Shown here: positions 10,718 through 22,818 of the stretch, in pieces
Layout of the letters: every line of letters starts with the position of its first letter
Position numbering within the stretch: position 1 is the stretch's first letter
DNA from: Mya arenaria
Taxonomy: Eukaryota; Mollusca; Bivalvia; Myida; Myidae
Direction: 5' to 3'
Assembly: GCF_026914265.1 (NCBI RefSeq)
Contig: NC_069129.1
Location: 14,007,571-14,071,570 of the forward strand
Length of the DNA: 64,000 bases
Program-made: the position numbers and the translations under genes
Notes under the pieces: model-generated
Databases searched by the model: none
The model's input: only the letters and a program-made list of their open reading frames with translations
What the model was told of the DNA's origin: nothing

Positions 10718-12448
10718 AACAAGAGATGTTTGTCAAACATTATGCCCCCCCCCCCCCCTGAGCGCCATGTTGTCAGGATTATATGGACAATTGAATGAAA
10801 TATGCATGGACCGAAATGACAGTTGATTTGTTGCCATTAAGGCAGTTTTAAGATTATGACCATTAAAGTGTGAGGATAGAGTGTGTTATGACCATGACCT
10901 TTGACTCTATGAACTCAAAATCCAGAGTCATCAGCTGGTCACCAGAAACCTAAATGTCAAGTTCAAGGGCCATGGGTGCAGGCATTGTCAAGTTATCACA
11001 CAGACAAGTTTTTTTCGTTCAAGGTCACTGTGACCTTGACCTTTGACCCAATGACCCCTTAAATCATAAGGGGTCATCTACAAGTCAGATGCAACTCCAA
11101 GTCAAGTTTGAAGGCCATGGGTTCAGGCATTGTTGAGTCATCACTCTGACAACCTTTTACCATTCAAGATCACTGTGACCTTGACCTTTGGCTCTATGAA
11201 TCCTAAAATAACTTTTTTGCGTTAAAGGTTATTGTGACATTGACCTTGGCCTGATGACCCCCAAAGTTGATAGGGGTCATCTACTGGGCAGGCCCAACCT
11301 TCATGTCAAGTTTGATGACCATAGGTCCAGGAATTGTCGAGGTCGCTTTCAAGGTCACTGTGACCTTGACCTTTGACCCCTAAAATCAATAGGGGTCATC
11401 TACTGGTCAGGCCCAACCTCAATGTCAAGTTTGAGGGCCATGGGTGCAGGCATTGTTGAGTTATCACTCGAACAACCTTTTATCATTCAAGGTCACTGTG
11501 ACATTGACCTTTGGCCCAATGACCCCTAAAATCAATAGGGACCATCTTCTGGCCAGGCCCAACCTCAGGCCCAACCTCCAAGTCAAGTTTGAGGGCCATG
11601 GGTGCAGGCATTGTGAGTTATCACTCGGACAACCTTTTACCATTCCAGGTCACTGTGAACTTGACCTTTGGCCAGATGACCCCCAAAAACCATAGGGGTC
11701 ATCTCCTGGTCAGGCCAATTCTCCAAGTCAAGTTTGAGGGCCATGGGTGCAGGCATTGTCGAGTTATCACTCGGACAACCTTTACCATTCAAGGTGACTG
11801 TGACCTTGACCTTTGGCCAGATGACCCCCAAAAACAAAAGGGGTCATGTACTGGTCAGGCCCAATTCCAAGTCAAGTTTGAGGGCCATGGGTGCAGGCAT
11901 TGTCAAGTTATCACAAGGAAAACCTTTAACCATTCAAGGTGACTGTGACCTTGACCTTTGGCCCGATGACCCCCAAAAACAATAGGGGTCTTCTACTGGT
12001 CAGGCCCAACCTCCAATTCAATTATGAGGGCCATGGGTGCAGGCATTGTCGAGTTATCACTCGGACAACCTTTTACCATTCAAGGTCACTGTGACCTTGA
12101 CCTTTGGCCCGATGACCCCCAAAAACAATAGGGGTCATCTCCTGGTCAGGCCCAACCTCCAATTCAATTATGAGGGCCATGGGTGCCGGCATTGTTGAGT
12201 TATCACTCGGACAACCTTTTACCATTAAAGGTCACTGTGACCTTGACCGATGACCCCCAAAATCAATAGGGGTCATCTACTGGTCAGGCCCAACCTTCAT
12301 GTGAAGTTTGATGACCATACGTCCAGGAATTGTTGAGTTATCACTCGGACAAGCTTTGGTCTACCGACGAACCGACCGACCGACCGACATACCGACATGC
12401 CTGTGCAAAGCAATATACCCCTCTTCTTCGAAGGGGGGCATAATAATG
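10718..12448 (+). mobile_element. AGGTCA-array repeat element, apparently full length
   Basis: The left end reads AACAAGAGATGTTTGTCAAA then CATTATGCCCCCC. The right end has an (ACCG)n run (about 12363-12392), GCAAAGCAATATACCC, then GGGGGGCATAATAATG. CATTATGCCCCCC and GGGGGGCATAAT form terminal inverted repeats. Between them lie about ten tandem units of about 145 bp, each carrying GGTCACTGTGACCTTGACC, GATGACCCC, AATAGGGGTCATC and GGGCCATGGGTGCAGGCATT. No transposase is seen; short frames in the array are by-products of the repeat. Related copies are at 16210-16990, 17638-20068, 25288-26040, 27520-27900, 38985-40072 and 58690-59040. Confidence 0.8.
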
Positions 12449-13117
12449 CCAACAAACAATGCCACCAAATTTCATCCTGATTCGATAATAAGTCTGCACA
12501 AGGTTTTGTTGACAACGCTGCCACCAACCAATGCAACACTGCCAAATGCAATACTATATGTTGCCTTATCTACAAACATGAACATTTTTTTGTCGGAGTT
12601 GTGGGTGTAAACTCACAATGTGTCATAATATGAACATTTTATTGTTATGAATGATTCATGGTTGATCAAGAAATCTTTATTTCAATGACTGAATATCTAT
12701 TTTGACTTTTTTCTGAAAAAGCATATAAGAGACCCATACCAAGGGTAGTAGAAGTGACAATTTACAGTAAATTGTCTATTATTGCTTGAGAAATTGGTAT
12801 GTCCAAAGCTTTTTACCACAGATGTTATTATAAAACATTGTCTTTCTGGAATTTGGCCTTTGATGTTTTGAAAATGTCCTGGAGTACTTGTAGTATAGAG
12901 CCAGAATCAAAATCACGTGCTACTGTACATGGAGATATCGTTACCATTTTTAAACTTTCATATGAAAAACATAATTCCTTAAATGCTTAACATTTAACAA
13001 ACTATCATTAAACTGTTACAAAGTCAATGTTTTCTTTAAAAAAGACGACAGAGAGATATTTGCCATTTAACATAAAATGTTGCTTCACACGTGTAAACGA
13101 TTAGCATAATTCAAGGA

Positions 13118-13128
13118 TCACGTGACCA
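13118..13128. promoter_or_regulatory. TCACGTGAC E-box upstream of DAD1 (distal)
   Basis: The string ATCACGTGACC contains the CACGTG palindrome with the TCA/TGA flanks preferred by USF and MiT/TFE bHLH-ZIP factors. It lies about 0.7 kb upstream of the DAD1 start codon. Function is inferred from the motif alone. Confidence 0.35.
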
Positions 13129-13458
13129 TTTAAGTAAAATTAAGGTCATGACCAAATGGAGACGTTTTTTGGACAAAAGTGCATTTTGATGCAACACTAG
13201 TGACAAATCACCAGCAACAAGAACATATTTGATACGGAGTCTTTTTAAGACATAAGTATTCGGATTATTGTACAGTGACAATCGGTCTAGCTATATTTAG
13301 GGTCGCGCGCCATTCAAAGCATACCGTTAAACGATGGCCTCGGTCGAGCAAAAACGGCTGCTTATTCAAATGACAATACTTTCTAAAAGTATTGAAGATC
13401 AAGACAATCAGTCAAATTGTATTATGAAAGGGGTCTGAATTTACAGCAAATGTAATGT

Positions 13459-13478
13459 GGTGTAGACATACCCTTTAA
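13459..13478. mobile_element. Solo terminus of the TTAA MITE family
   Basis: GGTGTAGACATACCCTTTAA matches the right-end form of the TTAA elements (compare GGTGTATAGACCCTTTAA at 4113-4130). I found no matching left end nearby, so the element is either truncated or its other end has diverged. Confidence 0.45.
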
Positions 13479-13525
13479 ATTTGTAAATAAATACACTTGA
13501 TTCTCCATCATGGCGAAGTAACCTG

Positions 13526-13535
13526 GTCACGTGAC
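13526..13535. promoter_or_regulatory. GTCACGTGAC palindrome upstream of DAD1 (proximal)
   Basis: A perfect 10-bp palindrome GTCACGTGAC about 300 bp upstream of the DAD1 ATG. This is the preferred form for USF/TFE3/TFEB-type factors. Two such sites near a secretory-pathway gene are suggestive only. Confidence 0.45.
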
Positions 13536-13836
13536 ATTCCTTGTACACCAGACAAAGTCACATGGTCTAAAATCTCGTTTATTTAGATTTATATTTTAAA
13601 GACTTAGCATTATTTCTATCAAATGTTTAGTTAAATTTTAAATTATCAAAAAATGAAAGAGTGTTATAAAAAGGTAAAAGACTTTTCATGATAACAAAAA
13701 GTAATATATGCTTTTATATTGGTTCCCAGCAAGGCTTGACGTTGGAGCCGGGTTGCAGAACTAACCGGTGTACACTTCCGGGTTTGCCACGTCCAAAATC
13801 TAGTTACAATAATCTGGAAATCTCTCCAAATTCAAG

Positions 13837-15904
13837 ATGCCAGAGAAACTCACGGGTGTCATTGCCAAGTTCTACGACGAGTACTACAACAGTACATCAA
13901 AGCGACTGAAAATCATTGATGCCTACTTGTTCTATATCTTTCTGACGGGGGTATTCCAGTTTGGATACTGTGCACTGGTTGGGACATTTCCATTCAACTC
14001 CTTTCTCTCCGGATTCATCTCGTCAGTTGGATCATTTGTTATAGCAGGTACGTAAATCGAAAAACAATTAACTAAGTGCACTAAGTTTCTTTTGTACATC
14101 ATGTGACGGTTTAAAAAATATTAAAATTCTATTTCAATAAGGTATTTGTAGTCCAAATAATTGTACGTTGACGGATTTTTTTTAGATTTTTGATATGGCA
14201 AATCCTTCACGGACAAATTGTTTAGTATCAAAAGTGAGTAGTTGTTCCGATCAGGATTCCGGGTTAAAGCATAATGCGTCTATAAAATATCATAAAAACA
14301 AGAAATATTACCAGATAATGTTATTTTATATGAGTTCCGTACAGAAAAAAATAAATATCCAACTTATAATTATGAGTTTGACGGGTTTTTTTCATTTCAT
14401 TCTGTCAAAACATACGATATATACATGAAGGGCACCTGCAAGTCTTTAGGGCACAGTTTTAAATCGCTCGGAACATTTCGGCCATGGCCGAGTTGTAACG
14501 ATTGTGTAACGAGGTCTATCTCGAAGCTTTGTCGAAGGAGGCCGAGCTATTATAATTGTATCGAGTTGTTCCCCTTCACATAATTGTTGTCTGTGTCAGT
14601 CAACTTTTGTTTTATTGGAAAGGTTAACAACTTGTTTTAATGCACTAAATGCTTGTTTAGTGCAAAATAACATTTCACTTACATGGTAACATATGAATAT
14701 AACTCTTTATGATAAATTTCAACCATAAAATACTTCACTTAAAACAATTTCAATATTTTTAAAACACCCCCGTTTTTTGCACATTCCCGTTTAGACGTTA
14801 GGGATTGGAAGAATCCCGTATAACACGTCTATTATTTTAGACTAAGGTATTTGATGCTTGAAATGATTTTTATAAGGTTAAACTCATATTTTAGCTAGTA
14901 ATGCACCAGTGAATTGCTTCTCATGTGCAAAGGAGAAAAAAGATGTGAACCATTAATACAGTGCTGCTTCAAATAAAATTGCAGTAAATTTCATTGCTTG
15001 TCTTAAAAAAAGAAAGAAAAAAACTTAACTATAAAGAAGTGGGTTACCAGAATAATCACAACTACTTTGGGCTATTATCGGACCATAATTCTAGATAAAA
15101 TGGCATATTTATTAATCACAGTTAAGATATATATGTAATAGTTTCAGTTAGTCCAAATAATTGTACGTTGACGGATTTTTTTTAGATTTTTGATCTGGCA
15201 AATCCTTCACGTACAAATTGTTTAGTATCATAAGTGGGTAGTTGTTCCGATCAGGATTCCGGGTTAAAGCATATAGCGTCTATAAAATATCATAAAAACA
15301 AGAAATATTACCAGATAATGTTATTTTATATTGGTTCCGTACACAAAAAATAAATATCCAACTTATAATTATGAGTTTGACGGCTTTTCTTCATTTCATT
15401 CTGTCAAAACATAACGATATATACATGAAGGGCACCTGTAAGGCTTTTGGGCATTTAATGCTTGTATAGTGCAAAATAGCATTTCACTTACATGGTAAAA
15501 TATGAATATAACTCTTTATGATCAATTTCAACCATAAAATACTTCACTTAAAACAATTTCAATATTCTTAAAACACCCCCTTTTTTGCACATTCCCGTTT
15601 AGACGTTAGGGATTGGAAGAATCCCGTATAACACGTCTAATATTTTAGACTATAGTTTTAGTAATTTCACACAAAATGGCATACTTGTTTGACATTGACA
15701 ATTTAACTATTTATGCCTAACTAACTAATCAGAGGCAGTTGTTTCAACCAAATATTACATTTATGTTTTTCAGTATGCTTACGTCTCCAAGTAAATCCCC
15801 AGAATAAATCAGATTTTATTGGAATAAGCCCAGAGAGAGCATTTGCAGACTTCATCTTCGCCAATCTAATCCTTCATCTTGTTGTCATCAACTTCATTGG
15901 ATAA
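13837..15904 (+). CDS. DAD1: DAD1, oligosaccharyltransferase subunit (Ost2)
   Basis: Coding exons 13837-14047 and 15774-15904 join to 113 aa, the same length as human DAD1. The product is a small integral ER-membrane subunit of the oligosaccharyltransferase that N-glycosylates nascent proteins; loss triggers apoptosis in vertebrate cells. Conserved stretches include [31 protein letters not shown] and, in exon 2, [20 protein letters not shown] with the C-terminus [10 protein letters not shown]. Three hydrophobic membrane segments are visible. The donor is GCAG|GTACGT and the acceptor TTTTTCAG|TATGC; the split codon restores VIAVCLRLQ. The start ATG has A at -3. Intron 1 (1.7 kb) carries two copies of one MITE. 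A likely third exon in the 3'UTR follows. Confidence 0.97.
14149..14844. mobile_element. MITE copy 1 in DAD1 intron 1 (TAGTC...GACTA)
   Basis: Starts TAGTCCAAATAATTGTACGT and ends ACGTCTATTATTTTAGACTA; the ends are imperfect inverted repeats. It is flanked by AGGTATTTG on both sides, a 9-bp direct repeat. It shares most of its length with the copy at 15149-15652 and its two ends with the short copy at 49335-49438. There is no coding capacity. A 9-10 bp target duplication fits Mutator-like elements (inference). Confidence 0.75.
15149..15652. mobile_element. MITE copy 2 in DAD1 intron 1
   Basis: Same termini as copy 1, in the same orientation, starting exactly 1,000 bases further on, with an internal stretch missing relative to copy 1. 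Flanks are TAGTTTCAGT and TAGTTTTAGT, a 10-bp direct repeat with one mismatch. Its own flanking duplication, different from that of copy 1, indicates an independent insertion and not a local tandem duplication. Confidence 0.75.
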
Positions 15905-16209
15905 AAGGTATACTTATGGTTCTGTTTTGCTATAATTACATGATATAATAGTTCATATTTCATGAATGCAGGTCATCCATCCAATGAACAAGCCCAAATT
16001 CTTACACTTTTGATTGGCATCTTTTTTTGTAACAAGCACTGCTATTTACAATCCAGAGTTTGAGCAAGTCAGACAGCATTTTACACAAGCAGTATTCTTA
16101 AAAAGAACAGGCTGCCCGCTGAAAAAGACAATTCATATGGCAATCAGGCCATTGGCAATCAGGCCATTATAAATCTGGAGAAAAAATAAAATAAATGGAG
16201 GGACATTGT

Positions 16210-16990
16210 TTTTGCTCCAGTTGTAGGTCTGTCACAAATCGTGTCTGCTACATAATTCTTGAACAGCTTGAAATGTTCACCATATTAAGACATATAACAG
16301 CCAACTAGGTTCAAGGTCAAGGTCATGCATAGAGATCAAATGTCATATGAATTTAATAACACTATTACTTGTGTCAACTCCATATCTCTTGAAACCCTTG
16401 AAGGATTTTTACATTACTCACCACATATATTTACCATGTTACAGCTAGCTTATTTCAAGGTCAAGGTCACACTTTAAGATCAAAGGTCATATGACCAAAT
16501 TTTGTGTCTGCCCAATATCTCTTGAACCCCTTTAAGGATTTTGAAACAACTTACCACACAAGTTCATCCTAATGAGACCATGTGCAGAGATCATGTTACA
16601 ACCAACTTGGTTCAAGTTCAAGTTCGTATTTAGAGGTCAATGTCAGTAGACTACTATATGACTAAATTTTGTGTCTGGTGCAGAGCATGTAACAACCAGC
16701 CTGATTCAAAGTCAAGGTCACACTTAGAGGTCAAAGGTCGTCATATGACTACATTTTGTGTCTGCTCCATATCTTTTTAACCTTTTGAAGGATTTGAAAT
16801 AACTTGCCACATATTGAGCCGGTGTGAAGAGGGGGAGACATCAGTCTTTAAGCACAATAACAACTGTCTAGATTTAAGTAGAATAAGTAGTAGCTGGTCG
16901 GTTGTTTTAGTATTTTAGATGGTTCAACAGAAACTTATTGAGAACTCTGCATAGGTGCAGAGCTTGCAGGCCTGTTGTTACTTTGACCAC
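16210..16990. repeat. Degenerate AGGTCA-type tandem repeat
   Basis: Four or so loose units of about 130-150 bases share CAAGGTCAAGGTCA, ATATCTCTTGAACC and AAGGATTTTGAA-like segments. It lies in the intron before the DAD1 3'UTR exon. It is probably a diverged relative of the AGGTCA arrays; clear termini were not found. Confidence 0.5.
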
Positions 16991-17239
16991 TCTGAGGTAC
17001 ATGCAGATATTCAAAGAGAAAAAATCTGATGATGTATAATATATTATTGCATGATTAAACTTGAAAATATCGCAGGCAGAATGGAGAGCATTTTATGATG
17101 TCTCGTCATGTTGACTCAGAATGTTAATATAAGTCACCAAATATACAATATTTCATGTTAGAATCAACATTATAAAAAATGTATTACTGTGTGATGTTGT
17201 GCATAAAATTAAACTGACATTATTTTTCTTTCTTTTCAG

Positions 17240-17385
17240 ATGAATGAAACAGAAAAATACAGCTGGGCCTTGTAAATGTGTTATTGTATAAATTAATAAA
17301 TATAAGATGTGACTTTTTTTTAAATGCCTTGTGTAGTTATCGTCATGAAGTAAATGTTAGAGGAAATAAAAGTTCTTGTGTTGGA
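17240..17385 (+). other. DAD1: Probable DAD1 3'UTR exon and poly(A) signal
   Basis: Just after the DAD1 stop codon the sequence AAAAG|GTATAC could be a splice donor, and TTTCTTTTCAG|ATGAATG at 17240 is a strong acceptor. The exon would carry AATAAA at 17365-17370, with cleavage expected 10-30 bases later. There is no coding content. An alternative is that the transcript simply ends nearer the stop codon. Confidence 0.5.
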
Positions 17386-17637
17386 ATTTATTTTACATAA
17401 GGCCTTTAAAAAAGGCATTTGGTTCGGGAACCCCGACCCTAACTACAAAATAGGTGCTGACCCTACCGTTGTTATAGTCAGTTGGTTGAAAAAAATAAAA
17501 TAAAATTTGAAAAATAAAAAGGCTTCCTACCCTACCTGTTTTTGAAAAGGATGTAACCCTTTTTTTGACCTAATCAAATGCACCCCACTCCCCCCAAATC
17601 GTCCAAGTTTACTATAAATTATTCCAAGACATAAGGT

Positions 17638-20068
17638 CATCAAACTTGACATGAAGGTTGGGCCTGACCAGTAGATGACCCCTATTGATTTTAGGACTCA
17701 TCGGGTCAAAGGTCAAGGTCACAGTGACCTTTAATGGTTAAATAATTTTAAAGCTTGTTCCGAGTGATAACAATGCCTAGACCAATGGTCATCAAACTTG
17801 ATATGGAAGTTGGGCCTGACCAGTAGATGACCCATATTGTTTTTGGGGTCTTCGGGCCAAAGGTCAAGGTCACAGTGACCTTGAATGGTAAAAGGTTGTC
17901 CAGAGTAATAACTTATCAATGCCTGCACCCATGGCCCTTAAACTTGACTTGGATGTTGGGCCTGGCCAGTAGATGACCCCTATTGATTTTAGGGGTCAAA
18001 GGTCAAGGTCACAGTGACCTTGAAAGCAAACTCGACAATTCCTGGACCAATGGTCATCAAACTTGAAGGTTAGGCCTGACCAGTCGATGACCCCTATTGA
18101 CTTTGGGGGTCAGAGGGCCAAAGGTCAAGGTCACAGTAACCTTTAACGCAAAAAAGTTAAAGAATCTTCTTCCAGTGATATCTCAACAATGCCTGAACCT
18201 ATAATCAAACTTGACATGGAAGTTGGGCCTGTCCAGTAGATGACCCTGATTTAAGGAGTCAGCGGGTCAAAGGTCAAGGTCACAGTGACCTTGAATGCAA
18301 AAATGTTGTTCTAAGTGACAACTTGATTATGCCTGCACCCATGACCCTCCAACTTTACATGGGGGTGTGTCTGACCTGTAGATGGCCTCTATTGATTTCA
18401 GGGGTCATCAGGTCAAAGGTCAAGGTCACAATGACTTGAAATGGTGAAAGGATTTGAAAGCTTGTCCGAGTGATTAATCAACAATGCCTCAACCTATGAT
18501 CATCAAACTTGACATGGAGGCTGGGCCTGACCAGTAGATGACCCCTATTGATTTTAGTGGTCAATTGGGTCAAGGTCACAGTGACCTTGAATGATAAAAG
18601 ATTGTCCAAGTGATAATTTGACAATGTCTGCACCCATGCCCCTCAATCTTGACTTGGAGGTTGGGTCTGACCAGTAGATGACCCCTATTGATTTTGGGGG
18701 TCATTAGGCAAAAGGTCAAGGTCAAATTGAACTTGAATGATAAAAGGTTGTCCATGTGATAACTCGACAATGCCTGCACCCATGGCCCTCAAACTTGACT
18801 TGAAGAGTGGGCCTTACCAGTAGATGACCCCTTTTGATTTTGGGAGTCATCAGATCAAAGGTCAAGGTCAAAGTTACCGTGAAAGCAAACACGACAATTT
18901 CTGGACCTATGGTCATCAAACTTGAAAAGAAGGTGTGGCCTGACCAGTAGATGACTCCAATTGATTTTGGTTGTCATTGGGTCAAAGGTCAAGGTCACAG
19001 TGACCTTTAACATGAAAAAGTTCCCAGTGATAACTCAAAAAAGCCTCAAACTTAACATGGAGGCTGGGCCTGACCTGTAGATGACCCCTATTGACTTAAG
19101 GAGTCATCGGATCAAAGGTCAATGTCACAGTGACCTTGAATCTGAAAATGTTGTTGGAGTGATAGTGTGACATGCCTGCACCCATTGCCCTCAAACTTGT
19201 TTTGGGGTTGGGCCTAACCTGTAGATGACATTTTGATTGTAGGGGTCAAAGGTCGAATGTCACAGTGACCTTGAACGTAAAACACAACAATTCCTGCACC
19301 CATGGCCCTCAAACTTGACATGAAGGTTGGGCCTGACCAGTAGAAGACCCCTTTTGATTTTGGGTGTCATCAGGTCAAAGGTCAAGGTCACAGTGACTTT
19401 TAACACAAAAACGTTAACAAAGCTCCTCCCAGTGATATCTCAACAAAGCCTGGACCTATGATCATCAAACTTGACATGGAGGCTAGGTCAGACCAGTAGA
19501 TACCCCTATTGATTTTAGGAATAATGGGGTCAAAGGTCAGTGTCACAGTGACCTTAAATGCAAAAATGTTGTTCGAGAGATAATTTGGGTGTTGGGCCTG
19601 ACCTGTAGATGACCCTTTTTGATTTTAGGGGTCATTGGGTTAAAGGACAAAGTCACAGTGACCTTGATGCAAAAAGTTTCTTTGTGATAAATTTACAATG
19701 CCTGCACCCATTGCCCATGACATTTAGGTTGGGGGTGACCAGCTGATGACCCCTATGGATTGAGGTCATATATAGTCAAAGATCATGGTCATAACTCATA
19801 TTCATCCTAAACATTTTGTCATATGTACTTACATAAATTCAATGCTGCTAAGAGGATGCATTTTAATCTGCAAATATGAACATGATTTAAAACTGTACCT
19901 ACTATCCTCACACATTAAATGGTCATAATCTTAAAACTACCTCAAAAGGCATCCAATGTCAATGACAAATGAGCTGTCAGCAGTCAATGCATATTTCATT
20001 CAAATGTCCAAATAATCCTGTCAACATTGCGCTCAGGACGGGCATATATATGACCAACATCTCTTGTT
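17638..20068 (-). mobile_element. AGGTCA-array repeat element, inverted copy
   Basis: About 15 tandem units of about 140 bases in the opposite orientation to the element at 10718-12448. The outer end reads CAACATCTCTTGTTTT (20053-20068), the complement of that element's AACAAGAGATG terminus, and the adjoining 250 bases match its left subterminal region. The other end, near 17638, lacks the (ACCG)n tract and GGGGGGCATAAT terminus and is truncated. Six units keep a perfect AGGTCACAGTGACCT. Confidence 0.75.
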
Positions 20069-21373
20069 TTATTTGATTTGATTTGAAAGTAACAAACCAC
20101 AAGATTAATAACCAAATGTTACTGAGTATGTCTATAGATGCTATTGGCTGACTTTCAAGCAACTAGTACCAACTGTCTTTGGCTCTAGCACACAACATGC
20201 TTCTTCTCGCAGTATTAAATATTTGTCATAGACTAGGTGTCATTTTTGTTGTTGTAGTCTCGGCCATGACTTTAAAAATATTCAAGACCTTTAATTGTTG
20301 CCAATGCGCACAAGTACACGTACAGCGAGGCCAACAACTGTGATTTAAATAATTGTCAAGTTACATGTATACCCTTTTTCGGACTGCGAAAGAAACATAC
20401 CAGATATGTGATGGTGTCTGCTGCATGACGCTCTTGTTTGAAAGTATTAAAAAAAGAAAGCAAGTTTGACAACGTCATTTACCGGGGTAATTAAACATTC
20501 GGATTCTTTCATACCAGGAGTTTTAATGGTCAATGGCTGTTGGGGCTTTTTCTATAGATGGTGGCATAACTTGATGATTGATAAAGCCATAGTTATGGAC
20601 CTCACTAGTCACTACACATGATTGTAGTCGCTGGAAAATATGTTTAACATTGAGTTATAGCCAAGCCACTGCATGCCGCTGCTGATGATTAAGCCAATCT
20701 ATTGCAATTCTTAAAAACAAAACTTCCAAATACAGTTAAGGTAATATATTTTGGGAATTTAGTGACTATATTGATGACCTTTTACGTTAAAGTTCTTTAC
20801 TGGTTACAATAGTCGGTCTGTTATTTACTAGACTCAGCAATCAATATGTGTTCTTATCTTAAAGGTCAAGGACAAACCTGGAGTACAGTACAGATAGGGA
20901 TTTATTGTAATAGTTTGTGCATCAGCTATAACTTTATCACCGAACGTGGGTCAAGATATGTTGTTCAACCTGACATCAAGAGCTCGACCAACCTGACGGG
21001 ATAAGCATTTCCACTAGCATTTTATCAATTTTTATTGTGTATTTGGTAGAACCGAAGTTTAAATTAAATACAACATGCTGCTGTGTTGTCTCATGGAGAT
21101 AGATAAATATATTACAGGCATAATGCAAATTAGTGTTTTCCAGTTTTTTCTCCACGCAAGTTTAAATAAATACTATGCCTATGAAGGCTTTTATAAGTGT
21201 AGTTTCGTGGGAGTGACCTTAACATTATCAGGATGTTTAACAGTTCAGTCTTAAGAATGATCACAAGTTAATATAATGTCTAAATATAGCTATCGAAAAG
21301 TTTGTTTGGCGTTTCCAGACAGACTCACAAATATTTTTTTAGCCTCTCCAGTGGTCATGCTTTTTTTCACATA

Positions 21374-22068
21374 AAACCTGGTTATTAAAATGACGTACGT
21401 CATTCTTCCAGCGGGTGGGTGTCCAGCGTCAAACTACCTATGAAGCTGAATAACTTTAGTTAAGGATGACATATCTTGACTAAACTTGGTATTTAGGAAG
21501 AGGTTAAGGATACCTTTCATGGGAGTGTGTATGGGGTCCCTAGGGTCAAGGTCACTATCACTAAAATTAGAAAAAGTTTGAAACTGAAGTTAGGGATGAC
21601 ATTTCTTGACCAAACTTCATATACATGTATAAGAAGATTCAAAGGAGACCATTTATGGGGTTCCATTTTGGGCCCCTAAGGTAAAGATCACTATTACCAA
21701 AAAAAAGAAAAATGGTTGGTACTAAATAACTTTAGTTAGGGTTGACATATGGTGATCAAACTTGGTGTATAGGAAGAGTTTATGGAGACTTTCATGGGAT
21801 TGCGTTTGGGGCCCCTTGGATCAAGGTCAATATTACTTAAAATAGATAACCGTATGGTACTGAATAACTTCAACATAACTTCAGTTAGGGTTGACATATT
21901 GTGACCAAACTTTGTATGAGGGAAAAGTTTTTGAAGGACTCTCATGGAATGCATTTGCGGCCCCTAATGTCAAGGTCACTGTTAATAAAAAACAAAAAAT
22001 CAGTTGAAACTGAATCTCACAAGGAAGGCTGAAGTTTGTCTGTCAATCATTGAAAACCTGGTAGGGTA
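21374..22068. mobile_element. Tandem-core repeat element with AAACCTGGT ends
   Basis: Bounded by AAACCTGGTTATTAAAATGACG near 21374 and GAAAACCTGGTAGGG near 22062. The core has four units of roughly 140 bases beginning GTTAGGG(T/A)TGACATAT and containing TTTCATGGG, GGGGCCCCT and TCAAGGTCA. No frame of interest. Confidence 0.55.
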
Positions 22069-22352
22069 ATGGAAGGCCAATAAAAAAGTACTACCTTACA
22101 AATTTCCTCACTACCTACCCGCACCTAAAAATGTGGAAAAGAAAAATAAGATCATTAATTGTCATATTTCCGTTCGAAAATTAATGTTTTATGGCCTAAA
22201 CCGTTACTAATGGTTTAAGAAAAATGCATAAAAGATCAATTTTTGAACTGAAATATAAAAATCTGCGATGTAAATTTTTTGTCAGCAGTTTTATTTAACT
22301 GGTTTCCATGGATTTTCGCAAAATTGGCTTGTTCCAAGTCAAAAAATAAAAA

Positions 22353-22386
22353 AGTTGTCAAAACGTTCAATCTGTGAGAGTACAGA
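22353..22386. mobile_element. Half copy of the hairpin MITE
   Basis: GTCAAAACGTTCAATCTGTGAGAGT matches the right half of the hairpin element at 839-922. The left arm is missing. Confidence 0.55.
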
Positions 22387-22818
22387 ATAGAATTACTGTT
22401 CAAGAAGTCAGCACATGGTATTTTCTTTGACATACCCAAATTTTGGGACAATGAAAGACATATAATTATGCTAAAATGTTTTGACGTTTTATTTCAGATC
22501 ATTATATTAATAACCAATAGCAGAAGCTTCAAAACAAAATAGGATCAGTTTAACTCAACATTTATATCAAAAATATGTTATGATGTTTTTTTGTGATGCA
22601 ATCTGCAAAAGGGCCATTAGTGAAATGAAGTTTTTCATCAAGCTGATATTATAAGCAAGACATTTGCTTTATTTGTACTGCTTCTTTGTAAATTCTTTGT
22701 AAATTGACAGTAAAAATAAAACAACTCAAGCTTTAAAACATTGGTGTGATTTCTCTAATTTGGTCTTTTTCACCTGTGGCCTGGTTCACTGATTGCGTCA
22801 CATTTTATTTTGTAGATG

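Larger units (their letters stand above)
9123..13836. other. Intergenic region between ZNF507 and DAD1 (head to head)
   Basis: No coding region is supported. It must hold the ZNF507 upstream exons or promoter and the DAD1 promoter. It contains a 19-bp triplicate (about 9601-9657, core AAGTGAAATATCAGTTT), a tandem-core repeat element (10718-12448), a lone TTAA-family terminus (13459-13478) and two TCACGTGAC boxes near DAD1. Confidence 0.6.

Noticed and set aside
11444-12551. Overlapping open frames reading GGHCELDLWPDDPQK-like peptides
   Set aside because: They repeat with the AGGTCA array unit on both strands and in several frames; a by-product of tandem repetition.
17731-18919. Minus-strand frames inside the second AGGTCA array
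   Set aside because: Same repeat-derived peptides as in the first array.
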